Origin: Variovorax sp. WS11
GTDB lineage: Bacteria; Pseudomonadota; Gammaproteobacteria; Burkholderiales; Burkholderiaceae_C
Reading direction: 5' to 3'
DNA length: 64,000 nucleotides
Assembly: GCF_010499245.1 (NCBI RefSeq)
Contig: NZ_JAAGOW010000001.1
Span: 2,108,001-2,172,000 of the forward strand
In this document: positions 44,291 through 51,936 of the stretch, piece by piece
Layout: the number at the start of each line of letters is the position of its first letter
How positions within the stretch are numbered: the first letter of the stretch is position 1
The notes under the pieces: model-generated
What the model was told of the DNA's origin: nothing
Database searches by the model: none
The model's input: the letters and a program-made list of their open reading frames with translations, nothing else
Made by a program: the position numbers and the translations under genes

Positions 44291-44391
44291 GTGTTCCTCG
44301 CTCCTCGGCGCTGTGACGCCGTGCCCTTCGAGGCAAGTGCCATGCCGGCCCCCAACCGGCCGCGCAGGAGCTTAAAGGCAGAAGCAAGGAC

Positions 44392-44439
44392 AACAATTGT
44401 TCTGAAATGTGACTTTTTCTGTCATCAGGACACAATTGT
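44392..44439. promoter_or_regulatory. Twin ACAATTGT palindromes before the DUF1800 gene
   Basis: AACAATTGTT (44392-44401) and ACAATTGT (44432-44439) have centres 39 bp apart, in an unusually AT-rich 75-bp patch between DUF1800 and pyrF. TGAC..GTCA lies between them. A plausible promoter/operator for the leftward DUF1800-DUF1501 operon. Confidence 0.4.
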
Positions 44440-44466
44440 TTCTCGGCGGCGCCGAGGAAGGTCGTC

Positions 44467-45291
44467 TCAGTTCTTCGCTTGCTCGAGACCGTCGCGAGTA
44501 CGAATGGCCTCATGCCGGGCGGCCTGGGCGAAGTCTTCGCCGGCCGACGCGTAACAAATGGCGCGCGAGGAATTGACCACGATTGGCGCATCGGCGCGCC
44601 AGCCCGCGCGCACGGTGGCGACCGCATCGCCGCCCTGGGCGCCGACGCCGGGGATCAGGAGCGGCACGGTCGGCGCCAGCGCGCGCACCCGCTCGATCTC
44701 GGCCGGATAGGTGGCGCCGACCACCAGGCCCAGCTGGCCGTTCAGGTTCCAGGGCCCCTGGACCAGCTTCGCGATGTGTTCGTACAGGAAAGGCTGGCCC
44801 TCCACGCCGGCGAGACGCTGGGCCTGCAGGTCGTCGCCGCCGGGATTGCTGGTGCGGCACAGCAGGAAGGCGCCCTTGCCCTCGTGGCGCAGGTAGGGCT
44901 CGACCGAATCGAAGCCCATGAAGGGCGAGAGCGTGACCGCATCGGCGCCATAGCGCTCGAAGGCCTCGCGCGCGTACTGCTCGGCGGTGGAGCCGATGTC
45001 GCCGCGCTTGGCGTCGAGGATGACGGGCACCTGCGGCGCGTTGCGGCGCATGTGCTCCATGAGCTTTTCGAGCTGGTCTTCGGCGCGGTGCGCGGCGAAG
45101 TAGGCGATCTGCGGCTTGAAGGCGATCACCAGGTCGGCCGTGGCATCGACGATGGCGGCGCAGAAGTCGTAGATCTTGCCGGCGTCGCCCTTCAGACGGG
45201 CGGGAAACTTGGCGGGTTCGGGGTCGAGGCCCACGCACAGCAGCGAGCCGTTGCGGCGCTCGGCGGCGCGCAGCTTGTCCAGGAAGATCAT
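44467..45291 (-). CDS. pyrF: Orotidine 5'-phosphate decarboxylase
   Basis: Catalyses the last step of UMP synthesis, OMP to UMP plus CO2, in the cytoplasm. At 274 residues it belongs to the longer type 2 OMP decarboxylases. The catalytic Asp-Lys-Asp chain is in [14 protein letters not shown] (Asp93, Lys95, Asp98). [13 protein letters not shown] and the phosphate-binding [11 protein letters not shown] and [10 protein letters not shown] are further signatures. Start ATG 45291. It is separated from the UDG-rimI-tsaB run by 44 bp on the same strand. Confidence 0.96.
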   Translation of the reverse strand: MIFLDKLRAAERRNGSLLCVGLDPEPAKFPARLKGDAGKIYDFCAAIVDATADLVIAFKPQIAYFAAHRAEDQLEKLMEHMRRNAPQVPVILDAKRGDIGSTAEQYAREAFERYGADAVTLSPFMGFDSVEPYLRHEGKGAFLLCRTSNPGGDDLQAQRLAGVEGQPFLYEHIAKLVQGPWNLNGQLGLVVGATYPAEIERVRALAPTVPLLIPGVGAQGGDAVATVRAGWRADAPIVVNSSRAICYASAGEDFAQAARHEAIRTRDGLEQAKN

Positions 45292-45335
45292 GGGGCGGAA
45301 TTCTAGGCGCCCGCCCCTTCTTAGCCTTTAGCTCT

Positions 45336-46067
45336 TCAGCTCTGCGGCAACTGGGCGGCGGCCAGGCACAGGTCGACCCAGGCGCGCCCCTTGTCGGCCG
45401 GATTGCGCAGCAGGTAGGCCGGGTGGTACGTCACCACCACCGGCACGTCCTCCCAGCCCGGCACGGCGATGCGCGCCGGCTCGCCGCGCAGGCGGCCGAG
45501 GGGCTCGGTGCTTTGCAGCAGGCTCTGCGCGGCCAGCGGTCCCATGGCCAGGACCACCTGCGCGGCCGGCGCCGCTTCGGCAAAGGCGTCGGCGATGGGG
45601 CGCGGGCTGCCCGGCTGGCCCGAGGCCACGCCGCGGTGGGTGCGCATCAGGTGGACGGGCACGGCGCCGAGCTGCAACTGCAGCGCGCGCAGCATGGCCT
45701 CGAACAGGCGGCCGGCCTCGCCGGCGAAGGGTTCGCCATGGCGGCCATCGAGCTCGGGCGGCATGTCGGCGACGATGAGCCAGCCGCTCCCCGCCGCCGC
45801 TTCGGAGCCGTAGAGAAGGCGCGGCGCGTCGATCAGCACGCTCGCACCGGAGGGGACGGCCGAGGGGCGGGCTGCGATCGGTGGCGCGGACACCGGTGCC
45901 GGCGCAGCGGCAGCTTGCTCGGGCGCGGTGCGGGGCGAAGGCGCGTCCGCCGCCACCGGCGCCGCGGCGGGCGCCGCGGCAGACACCGCAGCCGGCCAGA
46001 AGAGCTTGATGCCCATCTCGTCGAGCATCGCGCGTTGCCGCGCGTCCAGGTTCAGCGTGCCTTCCAT
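45336..46067 (-). CDS. Uracil-DNA glycosylase family protein (family 4-like, cysteine-poor)
   Basis: A 243-residue protein. After a Pro/Ala-rich linker (residues about 28-75) the UDG fold appears: LIVADMPPELDGRHGEPFAGEAGRLFEAML matches the family 4 active-site motif, and VVVTYHPAYLLRNPADKGRAWVDL the late HPxxLL motif. Family 4 enzymes normally carry four Cys for an iron-sulfur cluster; only one Cys is visible here, so the cluster is missing. It likely removes uracil from DNA or is a relative with changed use. It lies 4 bp downstream of rimI in the tsaB-rimI operon. Confidence 0.83.
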   Translation of the reverse strand: MEGTLNLDARQRAMLDEMGIKLFWPAAVSAAAPAAAPVAADAPSPRTAPEQAAAAPAPVSAPPIAARPSAVPSGASVLIDAPRLLYGSEAAAGSGWLIVADMPPELDGRHGEPFAGEAGRLFEAMLRALQLQLGAVPVHLMRTHRGVASGQPGSPRPIADAFAEAAPAAQVVLAMGPLAAQSLLQSTEPLGRLRGEPARIAVPGWEDVPVVVTYHPAYLLRNPADKGRAWVDLCLAAAQLPQS

Positions 46068-46071
46068 GTCT

Positions 46072-46650
46072 TTACTTCAAGGTGCCCCAGGCGCTGGTCG
46101 ATTCATTCAGCCGCAGGCTCATCACCACCGCGTCCTCGCGTGCGTTGCCCTCGGCCGGGTAGTAGCCCTTGCGCACGCCCACACGGCGGAAGCCCTGGCG
46201 CTCGTAGATGGCCATCGCCCGCAGGTTGCTGGCCCGCACCTCGAGCCAGAGCCACTGGGCGTTCTGGCCGCGCGACCAGCCGGAGAGCGCTTCCAGCATC
46301 AGCGGCGCCCAGCCCTGGCCCTGGAAGGCCGGGGCCACGGTGATGTTGAGCAGGTGCACCTCGTCGACGCCCTTCATGGCGACGAAATAGCCGATCAGCG
46401 TCTCGCCGCCGATCTGAGCCGCCGGCCGGCCCCAGAGCGCGCGCGGCCGCCGCGACGGCGCCGGGTCGCCGGACGGCAGGGCCGGGGCCACCAGGCATTG
46501 GCAGTGGTAGCCGGCGACCAGCGAATCGCTGAAGTTGGCCGGCGTCCAGGGATGGGTGTAGGCGCTGCGTTCGATGGTGCACACGGCCGCGATCCGCTCG
46601 ACCGTGATCGGTTCGAGGCGGGCTTCACGCGGCTGCAGGACTGCACTCAT
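46072..46650 (-). CDS. rimI: Ribosomal protein S18 alanine N-acetyltransferase
   Basis: A GNAT acetyltransferase of 192 residues. ERSAYTHPWTPANFSDSL is the RimI N-terminal block; LLNITVAPAFQGQGWAPLML is the acetyl-CoA loop (normally QxxGxG/A); WLEVRASNLRAMAIYERQGFRRVGVRKGYY is the RimI C-terminal signature. An insertion of about 20 residues (SGDPAPSRRPRALWGRP) between strands is unusual. Start ATG 46650 overlaps the tsaB stop (ATGA). The tsaB-rimI order is widely conserved in Proteobacteria. Confidence 0.92.
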   Translation of the reverse strand: MSAVLQPREARLEPITVERIAAVCTIERSAYTHPWTPANFSDSLVAGYHCQCLVAPALPSGDPAPSRRPRALWGRPAAQIGGETLIGYFVAMKGVDEVHLLNITVAPAFQGQGWAPLMLEALSGWSRGQNAQWLWLEVRASNLRAMAIYERQGFRRVGVRKGYYPAEGNAREDAVVMSLRLNESTSAWGTLK

Positions 46651-47366
46651 GAGGACTGTGGGGCTTGCGCCGCCTTGAAGGCGGCGCGCTCTTGCGTGGT
46701 TTGTGCGACTTTATCGCGAACATACAACGGCCACGCCTGCGCCGGCGCAACCGCCCGTCCGGCAGCAAGCAATTCGGGGGCCAGCCTCAGCATCGCCTCG
46801 GCGCCGGGCAGCGCCTCGTGGCGCGCCGCGGCGGCCGGCAGGCGCTCGCCGTAGGCAGAGAAGACGTTGCCGGCGAGCACCCAGCCCGGCGGTACGTACA
46901 CCTGCTCGGGTGACATCAGCCGAGGCTCGGTATCGGGTTCGGCGGCCTGGGCGGGCTGGTTGAAGTCGTAGTGGGCGGCATAGAGCTCGTCCATGCGCGC
47001 ATCGAGCAGCGCGACCACGCGCGTGGCGCCGAAGCGGTGGCGCGCTTCCTCGGCCACGGCATGCAAGGTGTCGACGGGCAGCAGCGGAACGCCGGCGCCG
47101 AAGCCCAGCCCCTGCGCGACCGAGCAGGCGGTGCGCAGGCCGGTGAAGGAGCCGGGCCCGCGGCCGAAGGCAATGGCGTCGAGCTCGGCCATGGCCAAGC
47201 CGGCTTCGGTCAGCAGGTCCTGGATCAGCGGGATGAGGCTGCTCGACGCTTGCGCGCCGCCGGGCCCGCTGCGCGAGAACACACGGTCGCCGCGACGCAC
47301 CGCGACCGACAGCGCCTCGGTGCTAGTGTCGAAGGCAAGGAGCTTCGTTTCTGCCGACATTCCCAT
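46647..47366 (-). CDS. tsaB: tRNA t6A biosynthesis protein TsaB
   Basis: The ASKHA-fold partner of TsaD in threonylcarbamoyl-A37 modification of tRNAs reading ANN codons. LLAFDTSTEALSVAV begins the fold, AFGRGPGSFTGLRTACSVAQGLGF is the family signature and VVALLDARMDELYAAHYD the next strand pair. About 239 residues. Two ATG codons (47366, 47360) are possible; the first overlaps the stop of the exporter gene (TGATG). The gene is coupled to rimI by ATGA. TsaC of the same pathway is encoded about 6 kb away at 53290. Confidence 0.94.
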   Translation of the reverse strand: MGMSAETKLLAFDTSTEALSVAVRRGDRVFSRSGPGGAQASSSLIPLIQDLLTEAGLAMAELDAIAFGRGPGSFTGLRTACSVAQGLGFGAGVPLLPVDTLHAVAEEARHRFGATRVVALLDARMDELYAAHYDFNQPAQAAEPDTEPRLMSPEQVYVPPGWVLAGNVFSAYGERLPAAAARHEALPGAEAMLRLAPELLAAGRAVAPAQAWPLYVRDKVAQTTQERAAFKAAQAPQSS

Positions 47367-48352
47367 CACCCTCGCGCGACGGCGGCCGTCGCCACGCCGG
47401 CCGGGCGCATGCGTTGCACGCCGAACAGGATGCCCGCGGTGACAAGCAGCAGGCCAGCGATCAGGTTCCAGTGCATCGGCTCGCCCAGGAAGACGACCGC
47501 CCCCAGCGCCGACAGGCCCGGCACCAGCGCGGTGATCATGGTGGAGCGCACCGGTCCGAAGTACTGAATCATGCGGGTGAAGGTGATGCCCGAAATGACG
47601 ACCGAGCCGACGCCCTGGAACAGCATCTGGAAGGCGATCTCGCCCAGCGGCGCACTGGCCAGCCGGCTCCCCGCCACGCCGAGCCCGGCCAGCAGCGCAT
47701 AGGCCGGCACGTAGGCCAGGAAGGCGAACACGGTGATCGCGATGGTGGCGCGCACCGCCTCGAGCCCGTGGCGCCGCGCCGTCACGCTGTAGCAGGCCCA
47801 GCAGAAGGCGGCGCTCATGAACAGCAGGTCGCCTTTCCAGATCTGCCCGCCCTCGAAGGCGTGCAGCAGGCTGGCGCCGCCGACCAGCAGGTCGCCCAGC
47901 ACGATCAGCGCGAGACCGCACACGCGGGCCGGCGTCAGGCGGTCGTGCAGCACCACGGCCGCGAGCACCGCCGTCCACAGCGGCAGGCTGCCGGGCATCA
48001 GCACCGAGGCATGGGTGGCCGGCGCATAGAAGAAGCCGCTGTAGGCGAGCAGGGCATAGGCGAGGCCGCCGAAGAGGCCGGCCACGACGGTGGCGCGCAG
48101 CGGGACCGGCGACAGGCCGAAGAGCGAGCCCTGCGCCGGATCGCTGCGGCGCGCCCGCGCCACCAGCCAGGCGCCCCAGGGCACCAGCACCAGGCTGGCG
48201 CCGCAGATGCGCGCGAAGGCAATGTCGAAGGGGGTCAGCGAGCGGCCGGCGGAGGCCCGCGCGATGACGATGAAGGCCGTCCAGACCAGGACGGTGACGA
48301 TCGCCGCGCCGATGCCGAGGGTACGGGGGGAGAAACGGGGAGCGGCGGGCAT
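47366..48352 (-). CDS. EamA/DMT-superfamily transporter
   Basis: A 328-residue inner-membrane protein with about ten hydrophobic helices in two EamA repeats: IVTVLVWTAFIVIARASAG at the start, GFFYAPATHASVLMPGSLPLW closing repeat 1 and LVPGLSALGAVVFLGEPMHWNLIAG in repeat 2. It is unrelated in detail to the transporter at 7815. Start ATG 48352 (MPAAPRF) falls inside a 20-bp arm shared as an inverted repeat with dacB and is predicted to be leaderless. Its stop overlaps the tsaB start by one base. Substrate unknown. Confidence 0.9.
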   Translation of the reverse strand: MPAAPRFSPRTLGIGAAIVTVLVWTAFIVIARASAGRSLTPFDIAFARICGASLVLVPWGAWLVARARRSDPAQGSLFGLSPVPLRATVVAGLFGGLAYALLAYSGFFYAPATHASVLMPGSLPLWTAVLAAVVLHDRLTPARVCGLALIVLGDLLVGGASLLHAFEGGQIWKGDLLFMSAAFCWACYSVTARRHGLEAVRATIAITVFAFLAYVPAYALLAGLGVAGSRLASAPLGEIAFQMLFQGVGSVVISGITFTRMIQYFGPVRSTMITALVPGLSALGAVVFLGEPMHWNLIAGLLLVTAGILFGVQRMRPAGVATAAVARG

Positions 48353-48433
48353 CGCGCGATTATCCCGGGCCGGCCATGCACCGCGCTGCCCAGGGCCTAT
48401 GGAGACTTGGGCTCGGGATAATCGCGCGATGCC
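48348..48433. promoter_or_regulatory. Mirror-image divergent promoters with predicted leaderless starts
   Basis: GGCATCGCGCGATTATCCCG (48348-48367) and its exact complement CGGGATAATCGCGCGATGCC (48414-48433) face each other across 46 bp. Each arm holds a GATAAT -10 box (48359-48364 minus, 48417-48422 plus). The start ATG begins 7 bp past each box, where transcription would start. Neither gene has a ribosome-binding site. One feature thus supplies promoter and start for the exporter gene and for dacB. Confidence 0.65.
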
Positions 48434-49859
48434 TCCCGCCCCGAAGCTCCTGGCGCAGCGCGCCGTCCGCCTCTTCTTCCTGCTCGCCGCGCTGGCTTCG
48501 GCGCCCGCCCTGGCCCAGACGCTTCCGCCCGAGGTGGAGGCCGCGCTGGCCCGGGCCCGCGTGCCGCGCGAGGCCGTCACGATGCTGGTGGCCGATGCCG
48601 ACGCAGCGCGCCCGCCGCGGCTGGCCTGGCGCACGCAGGTGCCCGTCAATCCGGCCTCGGTCATGAAGCTGGTCACCACCTACGCCGCGCTCGACCTGCT
48701 GGGGCCGGCCTTCACCTGGACCACGCCGGTGTACGTGGACGGGCCGGTGCGCGACGGCGTGCTGGCGGGCAACCTCTACATCAAGGGCCAGGGCGACCCC
48801 AAGCTGGTGCTGGAGCGCCTGTGGCTGCTGCTGCGGCGGGTGCAGGGGCTGGGCATCCACACCATTGCCGGCGACATCGTGCTGGACCGCAGCGCCTTCG
48901 AAGTGGCCGAGACCGATCCGGCCGCCTTCGACGGCGAGGGCCAGCGGCCCTACAACGCCTCGCCCGATGCGCTGCTGATCAATTTCAAGTCGGTCGTCAT
49001 GACCTTCCAGCCGAACCGCGACGGGCAGACGGCGCAGGTCAATTTCGAGCCCTTCCTGAGCGGCGTGAGCACGCAGTCGACGGTGCCGCTGTCCGCCGGC
49101 GAGTGCGGCGATTGGCGCGCCGCGCTGGCGCCGGCCTTCGGCGACCCGGCGCGCATGGGCTTCGCAGGCAGCTACCCGGCCGCCTGCGGCGAGAAGACCT
49201 GGGCGGTGGCCTATGCGGAGCCGCGCAGCTATGCGGTGCGCGCGATCGGCGGGATGTGGGCCGAAATGGGCGCCAGGCTCAAGGGGCAGGTGCGCGAGGG
49301 CCCGGTGCCGGCCGGGCTCAAGCCGGCCTTCGCCTTCGAGTCGCCGCCGCTGGCCGAGGTGGTGCGCGACATCAACAAGTACAGCAACAACGTGATGGCG
49401 CAGCAGCTGTTCCTCACGCTCGGGCTGCAGCAGAAGAAGCGCGGCACGCTGGAGGGCGCGCGCGCCGCGCTGCGCCAATGGTGGAACGAGCGCATCGGCA
49501 CGGGCGAGGGTCAGCCGGTGTTCGACAATGGCTCGGGCCTGTCGCGCGAGGAGCGCATCAGCGCGGCGGCGCTCGCGAAGATGCTGCAGGTGGCCTGGCG
49601 CTCGCCGCTGATGCCCGAGCTGGCGTCCTCGCTGCCGGCCATGGGCGTGGACGGCACGCTGCGCAAGCGCACGCTGCGCTCCGGCGGCGCGGCCCACCTG
49701 AAGACCGGCAGCCTGCGCGATTCGGCGGCCATCGCGGGCTATGTGCATGGCGCGAGCGGCCGGCGCTGGGTGGTGGTCGCGATCGCGAACCACGGCAGCG
49801 CGGGCGCCGCGCGGCCGGCCTTCGATGCGCTGGTCGACTGGGCGGCGCAGGACAACTGA
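48429..49859 (+). CDS. dacB: D-alanyl-D-alanine carboxypeptidase/endopeptidase (PBP4 family)
   Basis: A periplasmic peptidoglycan hydrolase of the S13 family, 476 residues. The signal peptide (MPPAPKLLAQRAVRLFFLLA, cut after about residue 29) is followed by the active-site SVMK (Ser77, Lys80), the YSNN motif near residues 318-321 and KTGS near 425-428. The insertion between motifs 1 and 2 (about 230 residues) is typical of PBP4. It trims or opens D-Ala-containing cross-links. Start ATG 48429 lies in the inverted-repeat promoter element and is probably leaderless. A 14-bp palindrome follows the stop. Confidence 0.94.
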   Translation: MPPAPKLLAQRAVRLFFLLAALASAPALAQTLPPEVEAALARARVPREAVTMLVADADAARPPRLAWRTQVPVNPASVMKLVTTYAALDLLGPAFTWTTPVYVDGPVRDGVLAGNLYIKGQGDPKLVLERLWLLLRRVQGLGIHTIAGDIVLDRSAFEVAETDPAAFDGEGQRPYNASPDALLINFKSVVMTFQPNRDGQTAQVNFEPFLSGVSTQSTVPLSAGECGDWRAALAPAFGDPARMGFAGSYPAACGEKTWAVAYAEPRSYAVRAIGGMWAEMGARLKGQVREGPVPAGLKPAFAFESPPLAEVVRDINKYSNNVMAQQLFLTLGLQQKKRGTLEGARAALRQWWNERIGTGEGQPVFDNGSGLSREERISAAALAKMLQVAWRSPLMPELASSLPAMGVDGTLRKRTLRSGGAAHLKTGSLRDSAAIAGYVHGASGRRWVVVAIANHGSAGAARPAFDALVDWAAQDN

Positions 49860-49863
49860 GCGC

Positions 49864-49877
49864 GTCGCCTAGGCGAC
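49864..49877. terminator. Palindrome GTCGCCTAGGCGAC after dacB
   Basis: A perfect 14-bp palindrome 5 bp after the dacB stop, followed by further GC-rich stems (AGCGCCGCTGCGGC) but no T-run. Possible transcription end. Confidence 0.3.
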
Positions 49878-49968
49878 TGGAGCGCCGCTGCGGCTTGGGG
49901 TTTCCCTTGTCTTGCTTCGGGGAGGGCGGGCCTAGGATCGTGCGCCTCTTCACCGACAACAAACAGTA

Positions 49969-50041
49969 GTAGGAGTAGGAATGCCAGTCACCCAGCACCC
50001 CCTCCGCAGATCCGTACGTGCGGAGCTACCGCATACGGCTC
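49969..50041 (-). ncRNA. Group II intron domains V and VI
   Basis: Domain V begins GAGCCGTATGCGG (AGC catalytic triad) and returns CCGCACGTACGGATC, a long hairpin with loop TAGCT. Domain VI pairs GGAGGGGGTGC with GCATTCC..CTCC and leaves the branch-point A at 49976 bulged. The stop codon of the intron protein (TAG, 50026-50028) lies within domain V. Confidence 0.8.
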
Positions 50042-51534
50042 CTGCCTTGGGTCGTGACGATCAGACGCTGGTTCGGGTAAGGGTGGCAGATGGTCGGAAC
50101 AGGCAGCCAGTGCGCCATCAAGCGATACATGCGTCGCCAAGGCAGGTCGTGGCGCTGGCTGCGGCGGCACAACGTGCGGTGCCACAACCCGACGACCTGG
50201 AAGCGGAATGCCCTCAGCCGCGCGCCGTTGCACGGCACGCCGAAGTAGCGCGCATGCCCAGTCACCACCGCCCGCAGGTACTGGCCCTGCTCCGGGATGG
50301 GTTGGTGCATGCGCCTTCTGAGTTCGAGCTTGACCACCTGCAGTTTGGCTCGCAGGCGTTTGGCACTGGTGAGTCGCAGGACCATGAAGTGGCCCTTCCT
50401 CGTCGTCCCGCAGCAATGCGTGAACCCCAGGAAGTCGAAGGTCTGCGGCTTGCCTTGTCCCTTGCGGCGTCGGTTCTCGCGGGCGAAGCGCCCGAACTCG
50501 ATCAGCCGCGTCTTCTCGGGGTGCAGCTTCAGCCCGAACTGGCCCAGCCGCTCGGCCACCGCGCGCTGGAAGCGCTCGGCATCGTCGCGGAACTGGAACC
50601 CGGCAACCCAATCGTCGGCGTAGCGCACGACGATCACGTCGCCTCGGGCATGGCGCCCCCTCCACTGCTTGACCCACAGGTCGAACGCATAGTGCAGGTA
50701 GATGTTGGCCAGCAGCGGGCTGATGCTCCCACCCTGAACCGTACCCAACTCACTTTGCGTCAGCCTGCCGTCTTCCAGCACGCCCGCGTGCAGCCATTTC
50801 TTGATCAGCCGCACCACGCGCGCGTCAGCCACGCGGTGTTCGATGAACTTCACCAGCCAGTCCCTTTCGATCGTGTCGAAGAACTTGGCTATGTCCGCAT
50901 CGAGTATCCAGTTCACTCGTCTGCTGCTCACACCTACCGCCACGGCATCCAGCGCGTTGTGCGCGCTCTTGCCGGGCCTGAAGCCGTAGCTGAACCCGAG
51001 GAAGTCCTGCTCGTAGATGGCGTTCAACACTTCGACCGTGGCGCGCTGCACGAGCTTGTCCTCCAGCGCCGGCACGCCCAGCGGGCGCTTGCTGCCGTCG
51101 GCCTTGTCGATGTACACCCTCTTGACAGGCTGGGGCCGGTAGCCCCCTCGGGCCAGCCGCTCGGACAGTTCCAGGAGGTTGCCCTCCAGGTCCTGCCCGT
51201 ACGTCTGCCAGGTCTGGCCGTCCACCCCGGCGGCCGCATCGCGCTTGAGCGCAAGGTAGGCCGCCCGCAGGCGCTCGACCGCGTAGATGTGATGCAGCAG
51301 TCCAGTGAACCTCGCACCACGACGGCCCTTTGCCGTCTGTCGTATGCCATCGAGCGCGGTTCCCATGTCATAGACCCGCACCGATCTGCGGGACATGCGC
51401 GCCGCGATGGCATTGCCCTTGGCCTGCCGCCTTCCCTCCACCGCCTCCGCCGCCGCAGGGGCTTCCCCCGCGGCCTTGTTCGGCAGCTTCTTCGGTACTA
51501 CGCAGCAGTCCGACTTCCCGCGCCCGTGGCTCAT
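50026..51534 (-). CDS. ltrA: Group II intron reverse transcriptase/maturase
   Basis: A 502-residue intron-encoded protein. Reverse-transcriptase blocks run in order: KRDAAAGVDGQTWQTY, KRPLGVPALEDKLVQRA, GFSYGFRPGKSAHNAL, WILDADIAKFFDTI, GTVQGGSISPLLANIYLHY, the catalytic VVRYADDWVAGF and LKLHPEKTRLIEFGRF. The maturase domain X follows (QYLRAVVTGHARYFGVP to a C-terminal Arg/Trp-rich region). There is no HNH endonuclease domain. Start ATG 51534 (MSHGRGKSD) is preferred; the frame is open to 51696. The protein ends GRSRMR inside domain V. It helps the intron RNA to splice and copies it into DNA at new sites. Confidence 0.92.
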   Translation of the reverse strand: MSHGRGKSDCCVVPKKLPNKAAGEAPAAAEAVEGRRQAKGNAIAARMSRRSVRVYDMGTALDGIRQTAKGRRGARFTGLLHHIYAVERLRAAYLALKRDAAAGVDGQTWQTYGQDLEGNLLELSERLARGGYRPQPVKRVYIDKADGSKRPLGVPALEDKLVQRATVEVLNAIYEQDFLGFSYGFRPGKSAHNALDAVAVGVSSRRVNWILDADIAKFFDTIERDWLVKFIEHRVADARVVRLIKKWLHAGVLEDGRLTQSELGTVQGGSISPLLANIYLHYAFDLWVKQWRGRHARGDVIVVRYADDWVAGFQFRDDAERFQRAVAERLGQFGLKLHPEKTRLIEFGRFARENRRRKGQGKPQTFDFLGFTHCCGTTRKGHFMVLRLTSAKRLRAKLQVVKLELRRRMHQPIPEQGQYLRAVVTGHARYFGVPCNGARLRAFRFQVVGLWHRTLCRRSQRHDLPWRRMYRLMAHWLPVPTICHPYPNQRLIVTTQGRSRMR

Positions 51535-51904
51535 CGTCGTACGCCCTTGGGCTTCACGATGCGCTCTGCAGCCAGCGCTTCCCAGCGCTGCGCAGAAGGA
51601 CGCGGGATCTCCCGGTTCCCGTGCGAGGTGTTTCCGCGCGTGCGCGGGGTCTCTGACCGCGCGGGGTCCGATGCCGCCTCGCCAAAGCGGCAGCATCGGT
51701 GTGGCCTTCGGCTTTCTCCGACAACCTCGGCACCCCGGACCACCCGCAGCTCTCGCCGCGGGGCATGTATTACGCGGCTCGATACCCGGCCCGCGCGTAC
51801 CCCTGTCAACGCTTCGCCCACACCCTCACGAATGTGTACGCATGACTCGGGGCCGCCGTAGCTGGCTAAGCCTTCAACGTATGACTCTTTCATTCACAAC
51901 ACCT

Positions 51905-51922
51905 CGCCGGTTTTGACCGGCG
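51905..51922. repeat. Hairpin CGCCGGT-TTTG-ACCGGCG beside the intron
   Basis: A 7-bp perfect stem with a 4-base loop, 8 bp from the intron 5' end and 14 bp before the lipase-like start codon. It could be a target structure for intron entry or part of the gene's leader. Confidence 0.45.
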
Positions 51923-51936
51923 CACCGGAGACACGC

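Larger units (their letters stand above)
49969..51897 (-). mobile_element. Group II intron with reverse transcriptase, inserted antisense
   Basis: A complete-looking group II intron read leftward, about 1.93 kb. The 5' end is placed at GTGAATGAAAGAG (51897 downward); 360 bases of ribozyme (domains I to IV) precede the reverse transcriptase gene. Domain V (50041-50008) and domain VI with a bulged A at 49976 close it, and 7 bases later comes the terminal AC at 49969. A CGCCGGT/ACCGGCG hairpin lies 8 bp outside the 5' end. Boundaries come from structure and consensus, not from an empty site, so allow a few bases. The intron sits between dacB and the lipase-like gene, in the leader of the latter. 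Confidence 0.82.

Noticed and set aside
50026..51534. Reverse transcriptase as retron or diversity-generating element
   Set aside because: Domains V and VI of a group II intron follow directly, and the protein has the maturase region. There is no template/variable repeat pair or msr/msd structure.
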